Below are positions 32,973 to 45,700 of a stretch of 64,000 bases of DNA, one piece after another. Every line of letters starts with the position of its first letter. The stretch's first letter is position 1. The translations under genes were made by a program, and so were the position numbers. The stretch comes from Combretum micranthum (lineage: Eukaryota > Streptophyta > Magnoliopsida > Myrtales > Combretaceae): assembly GCA_024138025.1 (NCBI GenBank), contig JAMXBD010004352.1:1-64000 (forward strand), given 5' to 3'. Below the pieces are notes generated by a model. It saw only the letters and a program-made list of their open reading frames with translations, searched no databases and was not told where the DNA came from.

Positions 32973-35145
32973 TTTCTTAGTTATACAACATCTGTTGTTT
33001 TATGTGGTAGTTTGAAGTGCCTACCCCATTTCTGTTAACTTAAGCAATTTCGCATCCTTAATGTTAACACGGGCCTCCACGCCTTCGCTAATATACCTTT
33101 ATCCCACCAAAGGTATACTTGCTAATGCAATGTGACTCAATACGTGATATGCATGTACAGTTTATTTATAATCGTGGCATGTTAATTATGAAGGTTAAGA
33201 GTGATCATAGAGAATTTCAGACAATTCAAGTCTATGCTAGCTCATACAATGCTTTTACAACAAGTCTTGTCTCGATATACTTATCATTCATTCAACCAAG
33301 ATCAGATCACAACTCACCACAATTTTACCTTTTCTTAATTCTAATGCAAATAGCTACAAGCATAAGTAAGGTAACAAAACAAGAGGAAAACTCACATATC
33401 CATTGGACTCCGGTCTTTTAATTGTAATAGTCGGGTGGCAATGAATCCTCGAAAGCAAAGACACCTAAGGAAAGAAATACCCAAATGAGTATTTCAACTC
33501 AAAACTAATCGACTCTATCTCATACAAACTATCAAATTCGCAATTCTCGTCCTAAGCGGGAATTCCAACTTAAAACGGCCATAACTTGGTCATTTTAACT
33601 CAGAATTTAGCAAATTATATATCGATTTCTATCTACTTCGAAAGATCTATCTAATTCTAATATCTTCTTTAAGTTTTAAAAACTTTGAAGCTTAGAAAAG
33701 ATCTGATCAGTTCAGATCAGTAGCGAAAACAATTTTAGAAAATTGATTTTGTGAAAGTTCATGAAGTTTCTACTATCCAAAGCAAGTATACATGCAATAT
33801 GAACAAGTTACTATCATAAATGATATTTCATGAGATATATATGTACATGTTCTTGATGATATTTAATAGAAGAAATTTTTAGAAAACTTTTCCCTTGTAA
33901 GTTTTTATGAAAAATCAACTTAGAAAGGCTAGTCTTGTAGTATTGACAATTCCTACTTGTTTTTAGAAAAATTCCTTGATAAAATTCATTTATTCTTGTT
34001 AAAATTAAGTCCTCATTATGTATATTCCTTAAGGCCTTTGTTTTTCAACAAAAAATTCCATTTACACTTTGTAAACATGTTTTAAATATGGTTCATCCCA
34101 AAATCAATTTTGTAAAAATTATCCTTGTGGTGATTCCTTTAAGTAAACTCATTTGATACTTAGAAAATTAAGGATCAACCATACCTAGCCACTAAGGAAT
34201 TCATTTCTTTAATAAAACTTCTATTTTGAGTTTGGAAAGTAAGTGTTTTCATGCTATTACTCCATTATTACGAATTTCTTAAAATGACAAACAACTAAAA
34301 TTTTCCTACTTTATTTCTACTCCTTGTTCTACATGTTTTTCTTAGCAAATCCCATCTCAACTTATAAAAATCATTACTTGATATCTATGACCTATACTCT
34401 TCATTTTTCATATAAAACACAAGTTTTGAAGTTGATAAAAGGGTTTTTAAGGCATGGTCTTGAAACCATCAGAATTTCACAAAGTTAGGATAAAACTCAA
34501 ATTTTATACTTTGCAATCTCTTCCCATTTTGAGAATCTTTATTAGTAGATCTACCATTTACTTATCAAAAACATCTCCTATTGATACCTATTCCATAAGC
34601 CTTTCATTTTTTAAACAAATTCTTCATTTTGGTATTGAAAAATGCGTTTTCAAAATTGGTCTTGGTTGAGATTCGAATTTACAAAATTTGTTTTTAGACA
34701 TATCTTTTGATAAAATCCATCTAAACTTATGAAAATTCATCCCTTACATATCCTATCTTAAGAGCCTTCCATATCTTGAATAAAAACTTCATTTTTGAGT
34801 TGGAAAACATGTTTTTAAGTTATGCCTTTGTCTAGCGAAAATAGAATTTTGTTTTGAAAAATAATCTTTGAAAATCATCTTTGAATCATATAAAATGAAG
34901 TCTTGATGATATACCCATTAAGCCTTCATTATTTCAAGTAAAACTTCCATTTTGACACTTGGAAAGTGGTTTTTAAATGTGAATTTCACCATTTTTATTT
35001 GAGTTCATAACTAAGATCTACACCTGCTATGAACATAAATATAAAAGAAATCCATGGTAGTAAACTATAAACTCATAGATCTAAACATAAGCATAAGCAA
35101 AGTTACATAAAAGTTAGATCTACAAAATATAACTACTTCTAGCAA

Positions 35146-35166
35146 GATAATAATAATAATAATAAT
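35146..35166. repeat. AAT trinucleotide microsatellite
   Basis: About seven tandem AAT units inside solo LTR B. Confidence 0.8.
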
Positions 35167-36979
35167 AGAGCATAATCACGGATAAGATGAGTGTTTCATT
35201 TTAGCATCATCATCCTTAGCTTTTACGCTCATTGAAAGTCATTTGATGCATGAAACTCTCACTATACTTTACCTACATCAACTATGGAAGCTTTGGACAA
35301 AAGTTTTACCAAAGAATCTTGAAGAAATATGTGTGGGAATTCATTTATTGAATAGGGGCAGCAAGTGTTCTTGCAAGAACAAGAACAAATGAAGAGAGAA
35401 AAGAGAAAAATAGAGAAAAAATTGCAAGAATAATAAAGGGTTAATGTGTGAATGAGAGAGAAAGATAAAAGTTAAAGACACTTAAATAAAGTAAAAAAAA
35501 AAAAAGAAATGGGCAGCAATTACTTCCTCATGTCTAGTGTGATTTTAGAAGAGGGAGGGAGGGAGTTTAGTTGGTTTTTAACTTGAAATTGTAATGTGTA
35601 ATTAATGTGTATGTGTTACTTATTAAATAAGGATTGGAATAGATTTATTTTGATCAAATTGGGGGTATTTCAAAGGACAAAAGGCAGCAAAAGAGGTCCA
35701 AAAAATATGCCATGAAGTGATGAGTGAAGTGTAAAAAGATTGAAGTGAAAAAGAGTGATGTGTGAAAGGTGTACTAAAGGTGGGGTTTGTATAGACTTTT
35801 TAATAAATAAAATAAACAGAAGAAAAAAAATAGAAAATGCATTCCAAATTTTTGTAGCAGATTTTTCATAATTAAAATAAGATAAAAAATTAATTTATTT
35901 TAGTGAATTATCAAATAAGTTACCGGTATGATCAAAATACACAAATATGAGCTATAATTGATATTTTTATAACCCGAAAAATTCTAAAAATTTATTTTAT
36001 GAAAATAAAAATTTTTTTATTATTAAATTAATTTATTTTATTTTAAGTATCGGGTCTTAAAAAGAAACTGATCCCGTAAAAACCTGAAATGAACTAAATT
36101 TTGGAAAAACAGAACTTTCTATGATATATAAAATATTTATCTAAAAATATAAGGGTTTACAAGAATAATAAAATTGTGTAATGAATAGCAGTGAATAGTG
36201 CAAAAGACTAGTTAATTACCAATAGTAAAGAAATACGAATATAATCGCAAAAATCAGATATTTCTAGTTATCGAAAAATTATAAAACTGATATTTTTGAA
36301 ATCCTTATGAAAATACGAGTCTAACGGTACTAATGGTATATTTTTGATATCTAGAGCCCTAAGACACGCTTTTCCAAGTCTGTATCCAAATGGGTTCGAA
36401 ATAGTTCAAAAATTTACCAATCTGATATTTTTAAGCGACCTTATATTACTACGAGATACTCTACATACTTAAACTACACCTTGGCCTCTAGGGCTAAGAG
36501 CGAGAGATTTTCGGACTTAAACCACTATATTCCACTTAGGGTTCCCAGGTGATTTTCTGGTTTAGATATTTACCAATTTGGAAACTGGGGGTTTATGTTT
36601 ATACATCACATTTAGTTTGAGAGAATTTATTTTAAATTTTATTTTTGTAAGTATTTAATATCTCTTAACGTTTTCGGAATTCTTGAATTGGGTTTTATTT
36701 CCGATGGTCAATCGTTATTTACTTTTTAATAATTTATTTTTGAGTTTTATATTGCCCGATTTTACAAGTCAGAGTTAAGTATAGAATTTATCATACGTAG
36801 TGGTTTTAGATTTAAAGACCGTTGAATTCTTATTTTATTTTTAAGGATTCTCATTTTCTCAAGATTAAGAAATTTCTAGATTCATTCGTGATTTAGGACT
36901 AGTTGAAGTTTAGTTTTAATTTGGAGTCATTTTTAGAGTTTATTTTAGAATTATTTACTGAAATTTCCTAGGGCTTACA

Positions 36980-37571
36980 AATTAAAATACGCCTAAATGA
37001 GCTATATTTGATATTTTTAGTTACCGAAAATTTGTGAAACTAATATTTTTGAAATCCTTGTATTTTTACAATTCTAAAGGTATTGTCGGAGTATTTTCAC
37101 TATCCAGTGCCCCAGGGCACGGTTTTTGAAAACTGATCCCGTTCGGTCCGAAAGACACTAGAAAATTACGAATCTGATATTTTTATACTTCTCTATATTA
37201 TTATGAACTATTAAAAGCTATTAACTCAATTTCGTTTTCTAGGGTTTGAGAACGTGGGATTGCCAGAGTTAAAACTGTTAGACTGTCTTACTTTTTGTTG
37301 ACCTTTGAAACTCCGGTTTAACTAGGGTTATGGTTTAATCCAACTTTACCCTAGAAATTGAGGGGTTTATATTAGGATCGGATAGATGAACCTTCTCATG
37401 TTTGGATTTTTTTTTTAATCGAACAATTATTGAATTTTCTATTTTTATTTTTGAAGATTCTCTTATGAAATCCCATGATCAAAATTGTTTTAAGGTTTGG
37501 TTTCATCTTGGGTCAAACTTAGGATTTCGATTGGTATTCCAAAATGATTCTCGAAAATCCGGGGCTTTACA
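36980..37571 (-). repeat. LTR C, right part (LTR 5' end)
   Basis: It continues LTR C beyond solo LTR B and ends at 37571; the minus strand starts TGTAAAGCCCCGG. The first ~200 bp (37571-37372) is a 5' extension shared only with LTR D. The sequence from 37371 on (ATAAACCCCTCAATTTC) corresponds to the start of LTRs G and H. Confidence 0.78.
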
Positions 37572-38921
37572 CTCTAATTTAAACTAAAACTTCTCTCAAG
37601 TTAGTAGTTCTAGATCTAATTAAAACCACCAATCTTAAGTTTCAATTAGATCTGCATAAAGAATAAGAATCTATTGTTTTGAAAAGACAACTCAATGAAT
37701 TTTTAAAACAAGTGACAAAAAGTCTTCACCCATTTCTCAGCAAGAGGTAGTTAGGATCAACTCCATTAGCAACCATAGATCTATTCAATTGAATGATCTC
37801 TTGATCTATTCAATTGAAATCAATCGTAGATTTAAAAGAATGCACCATTCCTTTAAAAACCACAAGTTAAGTTCAAGTAACTAATTACAGACACCCAATC
37901 AAATTTACTTGAGAGCGTATTTGAAATCAAACTAAATCAAGAATTGGATTCGCAATCCCTAAGCTATAGGAGTTTATTTCTCCATAGATTTATCAAAATA
38001 AGCTCAAATTAGAAGAAATAAAACAAATTCCAAAGATTAATCAATTGATTGCTAATAAATTCATAGAAATTACAAACATTGGGTTATATTCATTTTACCC
38101 AGAAAACAAAAGAAATTCTCAAGTAAAAAGAAATGGAAATTCTTTTACCCAAGAATCCTTTAGAAATCTGCTCTATGTTAATACGAATTTACACTGTTGG
38201 TACATACTTTACAACGCATGCTTGCATATTTATTTATAGACTAGTAGGCATAGAAAGCATGGCCTACTTTATTTGACATGTGGTAGATTCGGCAGATTAT
38301 TTCTAATAGAATTTAATTACTTTTCACGTATGCATATGATCTGTGAAAACATTCGTCTAGGGTCGCATGTGATTTGTTAGTTGAGGCTCGTATTAAGTAA
38401 GATCAGGCTTGACTTCAAGAATCTCCTAAGTAAACTTTGTATTTTTATCCATTGCTCTATCGAGGGTAAAATTAAGAGAGTCGAGAGTCGTAGTATTGAG
38501 GCTCGAGGTAATTCTGATGAAGAATTGATCTGTCAACACAATTATTGAGGATCGAGATTTGAGGCTTGACTTTGGGGCTCAATAATTTATTTTCTTCAGA
38601 ATGATGCTCGATAGCTTCGACTGAAGTCGAAGTCATGTTGAGGGATCGCAGTTGAGGCTCAATAGACCAGTTTTTGCTATCTTCTTTCTTTGTTTGGCCT
38701 CGATTGTGTTTTTACAAGGCTCGGCTTCTTCAATCTTGACTTTGCTTGTTGTTTTCGCTCCAAATTTGAATTAAAGCACTTGATTACTCCTCATTGGATT
38801 CTAAGGGCTCTAAAACAGAATTATTTATCAAAAACATTAATTTTTGTAGGATTTTTTCTAAAGTCCTTAGCAAATTAAGCTCAAAATCCTATGAAAAATA
38901 TAAAGTAAAAATGACTCATCA
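37572..38921 (-). repeat. Athila-like LTR, minus strand
   Basis: The minus strand starts TGATGAGTCATTTTTAC at 38921. About 0.7 kb in it has TATAAATAAATA (near 38232-38243), followed by leader-like sequence, giving a 1.35-kb LTR-like unit with no ORF. It interrupts a plus-strand Tekay LTR end at 38922 and abuts LTR C on the left. The lineage is inferred from the start sequence and length only. Confidence 0.5.
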
Positions 38922-39024
38922 GTACGCTTTGTACCAATATGAAAACTTCTGAGTGACTAAGGTAGTCATTCTCAAGTTTTAATATTATATATGGTGAGTT
39001 GTCATGTTTTGGGTACCCATTGGA
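38922..39024 (+). repeat. 3' terminal fragment of a plus-strand Tekay-type LTR
   Basis: GAGTGACTAAGGTAGTCATTC and GGGTACCCATTGGAGTATGAT match, with changes, the last 100 bp of LTRs A and F (ACTGAGGTAGTCATTC, GGGTACCCTTCGGGGCGTGA). Only the end is left. Confidence 0.7.
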
Positions 39025-39289
39025 GTATGATAATCATTGATTTCTTAACAAAACGGGCTAGTCACAGCAACAATTACTACTGTTCTATAAAGGCTTTAAT
39101 TTCCATTTTGGCTTCAAGTGGCTTCTTCATGGTGAAGGGTTATTTCATCAATGGGTTGACTTTGTTGGTCTTTGACCACTTTGTTACTAGCATCATTTGC
39201 TAACCATTCCTTATCCAAGGTATGTGACATAGATGTAGAGGGTTCCAATTCCTTTCTTAAGAGGGTAGTCCTTTCCATATGGGTGTGAC
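39025..39289. other. Unassigned stretch
   Basis: No domain was recognised. It may be a diverged part of the neighbouring minus-strand gag region, since weak open stretches exist on that strand. Confidence 0.3.
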
Positions 39290-39813
39290 AATTCGATAAT
39301 TAATCTTTGTCTCTTAGGGCATTCTTTGGCAAAGTCACCCAATTGTTTGCAAATGTAGTAGGAAGAGATCTTCTTCTTTGGGAAATCTGAAACCTTATGT
39401 TCGAGATCTTCACAGAAGTAACATTTGTGCTATAGTTATGGGCATCATTTTGGATAGTGACTCTGTTCACATTTCCAGCATTAAATATTACTTCCTCATA
39501 TCTTTTTCTTAATTGAATGGTTGATTAGATTGAGCCTCTAGGATTTAGGATTTGAACTTGCCACAGTCGATGGGGTTGATCCTTTTGGGTTATCTCTAAA
39601 TGGTGTTCTGTGGCTTGAATGGGTACGAGTAGAGCAGGTGCTAGTAGTATGAGCATTTTGAGGACATCTTTTAGGTATCTTATGGTAGTTAGAGCTTCTT
39701 GAGCTTGATCTTGTGATGGAGGTGATTCTTGTTCTTGCCGTTCCTTGGAAGGGAGGTCCGATGCTGCATACTCTCTTTAGATAGCCTCCTAAAAACAAAA
39801 CGAAAGGTTGCAT
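39290..39813 (-). pseudogene. gag: Tekay-type gag C-terminal fragment, minus strand, strongly decayed
   Basis: The minus strand holds a run of knuckle-like motifs in order: CWKCEQSHYPK near 39480, CYFCEDLEHKVSDF near 39420 and ICKQLGDFAKECPKRQ near 39330. This is the triple-knuckle pattern seen at 1505-1670. Several Cys or His residues are lost. Upstream (39540-39813) is a Ser/Thr/Arg-rich segment. Its neighbour on the upstream side is LTR D in the same orientation, so the two may belong to one deleted element. Confidence 0.65.
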
Positions 39814-39924
39814 TAGACATGTTTTTATCTCGATTATGCTTATGCAAATGTTACTTTAATTTTAGAGAAAAGGGGTATAGCAGAACATTTTACTACTCGT
39901 TTTCATTTGTTCGGTAAGAGGATT

Positions 39925-42758
39925 AGCAAGGGCATTCTTTCAACTAATATTATCATACATAATTCATTTTCATCTTTTCCTACTTGTAGTGCCTCTAGCT
40001 GCAAGCACAATAAAGTACGTAAAAGGTAGGGAATAAACTTACTTGACCATGAGGATCTATCTTTCTTACGGATGAGTCGATCGGTAAATCCACTAATCAA
40101 AATAATCCTCCGGGTATAAATACCCCTCCTCGGGATCACCTAATCAAGGAGAATACCCATAATGAGTATTTCTTATTGATTCTATGGTACTTATCAAAAA
40201 CTATGTTACGAGATCGTTAAAATTCGTATAGAAGGTAATCTCATCTTAAAATGGTCATAACTTGGTTATTTTAACTCATAATTGTGCAAATAATATACCG
40301 TTTTCTACCAACTCGAAAAGATCTATCCATTTCTAAGGTTATTTTTTGTCATACAAAGCCATTTGCTTAAGGATTTTTGAGTAAAGTGAAGTTTGGAAAA
40401 TCATATTTTGTGAACTATAAATCCGTAACTATTCTGTAAAATTCTTTGAACATATTTATACTCATATTGTATGCATGATTTTTGTAGTGTTGTCTCAATA
40501 TTGATATTTTATAAACAATTTGTCTTTAAGGGTTCTAAAAGATAAAACTTTTGAAAATTTCTCCTTTTTGAATTGTTAGAAGGAAACGAAAATATATTTG
40601 AGTTGTTATGAGTAAATGTTTTTCTATTATAATTTCATTTTCTCACTTTTCAAAAGTAAATTCATTTTCAAAAATTTGGTTCTTTAAGTTATCTACTAAC
40701 TTTATTTCTAGTGATTGAAAATAAGCTTTTTAAAATATCCTTTAAGTTTTTTATGTGGTCAAATATTTGAAGTTGTGTTAAATGTATGTTTTCCTATTTT
40801 AGATTCTTTCTCTTCTTTAGGAAATAGATATATCTTTAAAACTTTACTTTTTGACAAATTTTATTTTTCTAAGTTAGTTTTCAAAATAGTGAGTTGATTT
40901 TGTCTTGGTTTGAAAAACTTGTTTTATTCTTAATATTTGTTAAATGGTAGAATAATTTCCTTAAACAAGTTTATAAGAAAAGCTTTCTTAATAAAGAATT
41001 GTTAACATTAGAACTAGGCAAAAATTTTATTTTAATTTTGAAAAGAAAATAACAACATATAAAAATTAAGTTTTGAAGAGGCTTTCTTAGTAGGTGATTT
41101 TTAAAGTCTATAATGAACCTACTTAAGTCTTATAAAAGATATGGTTGAGTTAAAATCCTTCAATGCTAAAAATTCTTTCTTTATGAAGTATTAAGTTTTG
41201 ATTTATAAAAGAAATGAGTTTCCTTTTTTTTATTTTGAAGAAATCTATATTACTAATTCTTCTAGAATTTATGGTTAGCTTATCCTTTGAAAAGAGTTAA
41301 AGAAAAACTTAGATCTTTTTGTTGAAAATTCCTTTTGTTAAGAAATCTAGTTTTCTTTTCTTCATTTAAGTAAGAACCCATTTTTATTTTTATTTAAGAC
41401 AATAACATTCTTAATCATACATGAATATGTAGCAATGTGAAAGTAAAGATAATACATAATAAGATAGAAAGAAATACTTGTAAATAAACATAATAAAATA
41501 GTCAAGCATTGGGAACTTTAGCTTCATCAAAGTATCCCGATCACGTATTGGGAGCCTTAGCTTCATTAAGGCAACTCAGGATTTAGAATAGACTAGTCCC
41601 AAAAGAAAAGAAAAGAAAGAAAATTGTTTTGACTTGATATGAACAAGTCTAAGACTAGAAAGACTAGTCTTAATAAATTACATAAAACAAGTAAATAAAA
41701 AAATTGCAAGACATGAAAATAAAAAAATAACAAATGAGCTTATATGCTCTAAATAAATATATATACATAGTATACATAATACTATATAAATTAGATTAGA
41801 GAAAAAAATAATAACAATAATAACAACAACATAACAATATAATGTAAAATAGGAACATTAATAAAAAACAAAACATGAACATATTCTTGCTTCTTTAACT
41901 CATATGAGTCTAAGAAACATATACTAGCTCATGCTAAGTTATATGAACATGATAAAGAATATAGGTAGGATTTTTACCTATGGTTTAATGGAAGGTTTGA
42001 AAAGAGATGAAAGGGGTGTGTGTTTGTTATTTTTCTTCTTGAATGATGTAGGGAATGATAGAGAGTATTTTGAGAGAGATTTGGTGGAGAGAGGTTTTGA
42101 AAGGAAATTTTGTAGAGTTTTATTATGTAAAGTGGATGTGTGAAAGAATAAAGGAGGAAGGGGGTATTTATAGAATTTTTTGAGTGAATTTTTGATGTAA
42201 TAAAATAAATTGAAAAGAAATTAATATAGAAAAAGAGAGAGGGAGGGCTGGCGCATGTAATAGAGAGAGAGAGAGGATTTTTGTTTGTTTTGGTTTTTTG
42301 TAAAGAAAAGAAATAATGTGTAAGGTTTGATGTGAATAAAGTTGTATTGGAAATATAAAAAGTAGAAAATAGGTATGTAGGTAGTAAGAAATAGGTATAA
42401 GAAAAAGTAAAAATAGAAATAGTAATGAATAGTAGGAATAGTACTATGAATAGTAGACTAGACATATAAAATGCCGGTAGTAATAAAATACGTGTAACGA
42501 GCTATATCTGTTATTTTTAGTTATCGAAAAATTCTAAAACTAATATTTTTGAAATCCTTTTTTATTACGAGTCTTTTGGTGTTATTGAAATATTTTTATT
42601 ATTCTGAGCTCCAAGACATGCTTTTCGAGAACTGATCCCGTTTGAGTCCGAAGGATACTTGAAATTCGCAAATCTGATATTTTCATGTTACCCTATATTA
42701 TTACGAACTATTATAAGCCATTAACTTAATTTTGTTTTGTAGGGTTTGAGAATGCGGG
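39925..42758 (-). repeat. LTR D, Tekay type, minus strand, left part
   Basis: It is closely related to LTR C (29800-32300), with the same GAGTCGATCGGTAA block near 40076, the paired 40-bp repeat at 41504-41575 and a TATAAATA box at 42165-42172. It is interrupted at 42758 by solo LTR E and resumes at 47005. The 3' terminal ~1 kb is missing; the left limit near 39925 is approximate. Confidence 0.78.
42165..42172 (-). promoter_or_regulatory. LTR D TATA box
   Basis: TATAAATACCCCC on the minus strand, at the position conserved with LTR C. Confidence 0.6.
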
Positions 42759-45700
42759 TGTCACGCCCCAAAGAGTGCTCTATAAGTGACAGTTCGCCAC
42801 ACTCGATATTTAAACTCAAGTAAGACAACCTCAGTCTTCCCATGAGTTCGAACATTGGGTGTAAGGCTCACTCTCAACATATAGAGACCATACTTTGCTT
42901 CGTAGTAGTTTAAGGAGACATACATAGCAACAAGAATGTAAATCATGACCGTTTAATAGAGAACTATTCTATTACATGAACTAGGGGGCATACCCCCGTT
43001 AACAATGCTAAGAATTCTCAGGCTCACAAAATTCCTTGTATGATCCTTCAGGCACTGGTTCAGGGAAATAGGATTAGAAGTTCATTTTTACTTTTAGGAC
43101 CCGGCCTTATCAAAAGCTCCTTAGCATCTAAGAGCTGTGCTTGATGTCCACGGGTCCTCGGAGATAGCCAAAGGTATTCATACTGCAACAGGAAACTATT
43201 GGGGTATAAGCTACACTAGCTTAGTGAGTGAAAACTTTCGAATCACAATTAAGACAAAACATTCAAGCAAGTAATTAATCAATCAAGTGAAATGCATCAA
43301 ACAATTGAGTTCAACAAACATATGACCAGCCGGAAATCATATGTGGATGGACTTGCGCCCTCCATCCCAGGTTAGCAGATTTTCGAATCCTGCGATGCCG
43401 TTTAAGCTCACGGTCAACTGAACAACAATTCGTTTTATAGATCACAATTAACCAACATATATTCGTTTTATGGATCACGAAAAACCAACAATGCTAATGC
43501 TCCATCCCCATCGTGATATATATGAGCTCAGTTATATTTAAAGTCCAATAATCAATTAATCGAATTCTTTTAGGTGGTCAAGCAATAATTGCAGACAATC
43601 AACTCTAGTTCATCTCTATACAAGCAATAACTTATCACCCGGCTTCGATATTCCTTAAGTTCAACTTCACATATCAACAACAGACAATCATAATTCCCAA
43701 CTAACCCTATCATACATAATCAATCTTTTTATCTTTACCTAGCAACTAGTGCGACTACCATTACAATCACAAGCAATAATTGAAATCGGAAGAGGAACTC
43801 ACTTGGCCATGGTATGCCGGTCTCTTAATAATGGTAGTCAGGTGATAGGTATCGTCGTGCTCGGGATCACCTGCCAAATAAGAATAGCCTAATAAGAATC
43901 TCATCACTTCACTAATTCAAGCTATGCATCTAGACTACTCAAAATCGTGATTCTCGCTATTTGCGGAAGTTCCAACTTAAAACGGCCATAACTTAGTCGT
44001 TTTAACTCGGAATTTCGCAAATTTTATATCGATTTTTATCTACTTCGAAAGATCTATCTATTTCTAATATTATTTTCAAGTTTTTAAGACATTAAGGTCA
44101 TGGAACAGAGGGATCAGATCTGTACTATAACGTTTCCATTTCCGAAAAATTGTTTTGCTTTTAGTAAAAATGTTTCTAGTTGATAACTCATGCATAGATG
44201 GAATATGAATGAATTCCTAGTATGAATGTCATGTAATGAGTTCAATATATGCATGATTTTTGATAATGAACTCTTAAGAACTCCTAATCATTACAAGACT
44301 TCACATTAGCCATTTCCTAAAATCCATTCTTTCCAAATTTTTGCATCTCCTAGTATTTTAGGATTCTATTCCTAGAATTTACTTGTTATCTAATTAAAAA
44401 CAAGTCTTTATCATCTATACAATCCAAGACCTCCATTTATGCATAAAAATTCACATTTTTCACTTTGTAAATATGTTTTTAAACAAGCTTTTCACAAAAA
44501 TCCGAATTTTGAAAATTTTCATTTCTTGCACTTTTCTTAGGAGAAAACTTGTTTAATGCACCAAAATTTGAACTTTATTATATCTATTGCCTAAGGACTT
44601 CATTTAACCCATAAAACATGCAATTTAAGCTTGAACACTAGGTGTTTATGTAGGCACTACTCCAAAATACGAATTTAACAATTTAATCCCTACCTCAAAA
44701 TTTTCCATTCTAACTCCACTACTTGTTTTATACATTACTCGTGCCTAAACTCATTCAACTTATACAAATCATTCCTTAAAGATGCCTATTATATATACTT
44801 CTCATTTTTCATGAAAAATATGAGTTTTAAAGTGGTTTCAAGGGTTTTTAAAATGGGTTTCAAAAATCATCGAATTTTCCATAAGACATTTCTAGCAAAA
44901 ATCTTTTCTTTTTGAGTTCCTTGCCTTCTATACATGAAGATCTATCATCTAACACATCTATATACATGTAAGGCTAAGCTTTTATGATCATTAATGCATG
45001 AAAGCTCAAGATATCCACATGAACATAAATGTAAATAAAAATATGAGTGTCTAAACACTAGATCTATCACTATAGTGCATGGATCATGAGTTTCATGGCA
45101 TGAACATAACTTCCTATGCAAGATCTCTACTTTTGCATGCATGAACATAATAATACTTCATCAAAAGCTTGTTAAACACAAGATCTACTTTTGCAATGGT
45201 TTGAGATTCATGCATTCATGTTTTCTCATCCCTAGTATTTGCTCATTGGGATTTTAAGGTGAAAACATACAAGAATACTCTTGCCATTGCAAGATTATGT
45301 AGTAGAAAGACTAGAAATCATCACCTAAAAGGATTTGGAGATGAAATGAAGAGGAAATGAACTTGTGGATGTATGTGTGGGGGGGCTTGGAGTCACGGCA
45401 AGATGAGAAGAAAAGAGAGGATTTTGCTTTTGAAAAAAATTTGGAATGAGTAAAAATGAGAAGAGAGAGTAGAAATGAGTTTATATATTAAGTGTTTTAG
45501 GGTTTATTTGTATAAAAGGGAGTAAAATAAAGCAAAATAGAGGGAAATGGGGAGGGGGGTGCGCTGGCCAACATGAGTGGGAGAGAGAGAAAGTTTGAAT
45601 TTTGATAAAATTTATAATTTAAGTAATAAAATGTAATATTTGTAATAATTAATTAGGGAACAAATTTTTCTTGAAAAAGAAAATATAATGATTAGTTGTA

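Larger units (their letters stand above)
32301..36979 (-). repeat. Solo LTR B, Tekay type, 4679 bp, complete
   Basis: On the minus strand it starts TGTAAGCCCTAGG at 36979 and ends with GGGCGTGACA at 32301. It is flanked by AATTA on both sides (32296-32300 and 36980-36984), and LTR C sequence continues across it. It is therefore a solo LTR nested in LTR C. Its 5' ~0.83 kb is the module shared with A, E and 13037-16313, and the body after it (TGTAAACCCTTATATTT) is closest to A. Confidence 0.9.

Noticed and set aside
41974..42465. 163-codon open frame on the minus strand, rich in Phe, Leu, Ser and Tyr
   Set aside because: It covers the TATA box and CT-rich leader of LTR D. I saw no matching long open frame in the homologous parts of LTRs C and G, and the composition follows from CT-rich DNA.
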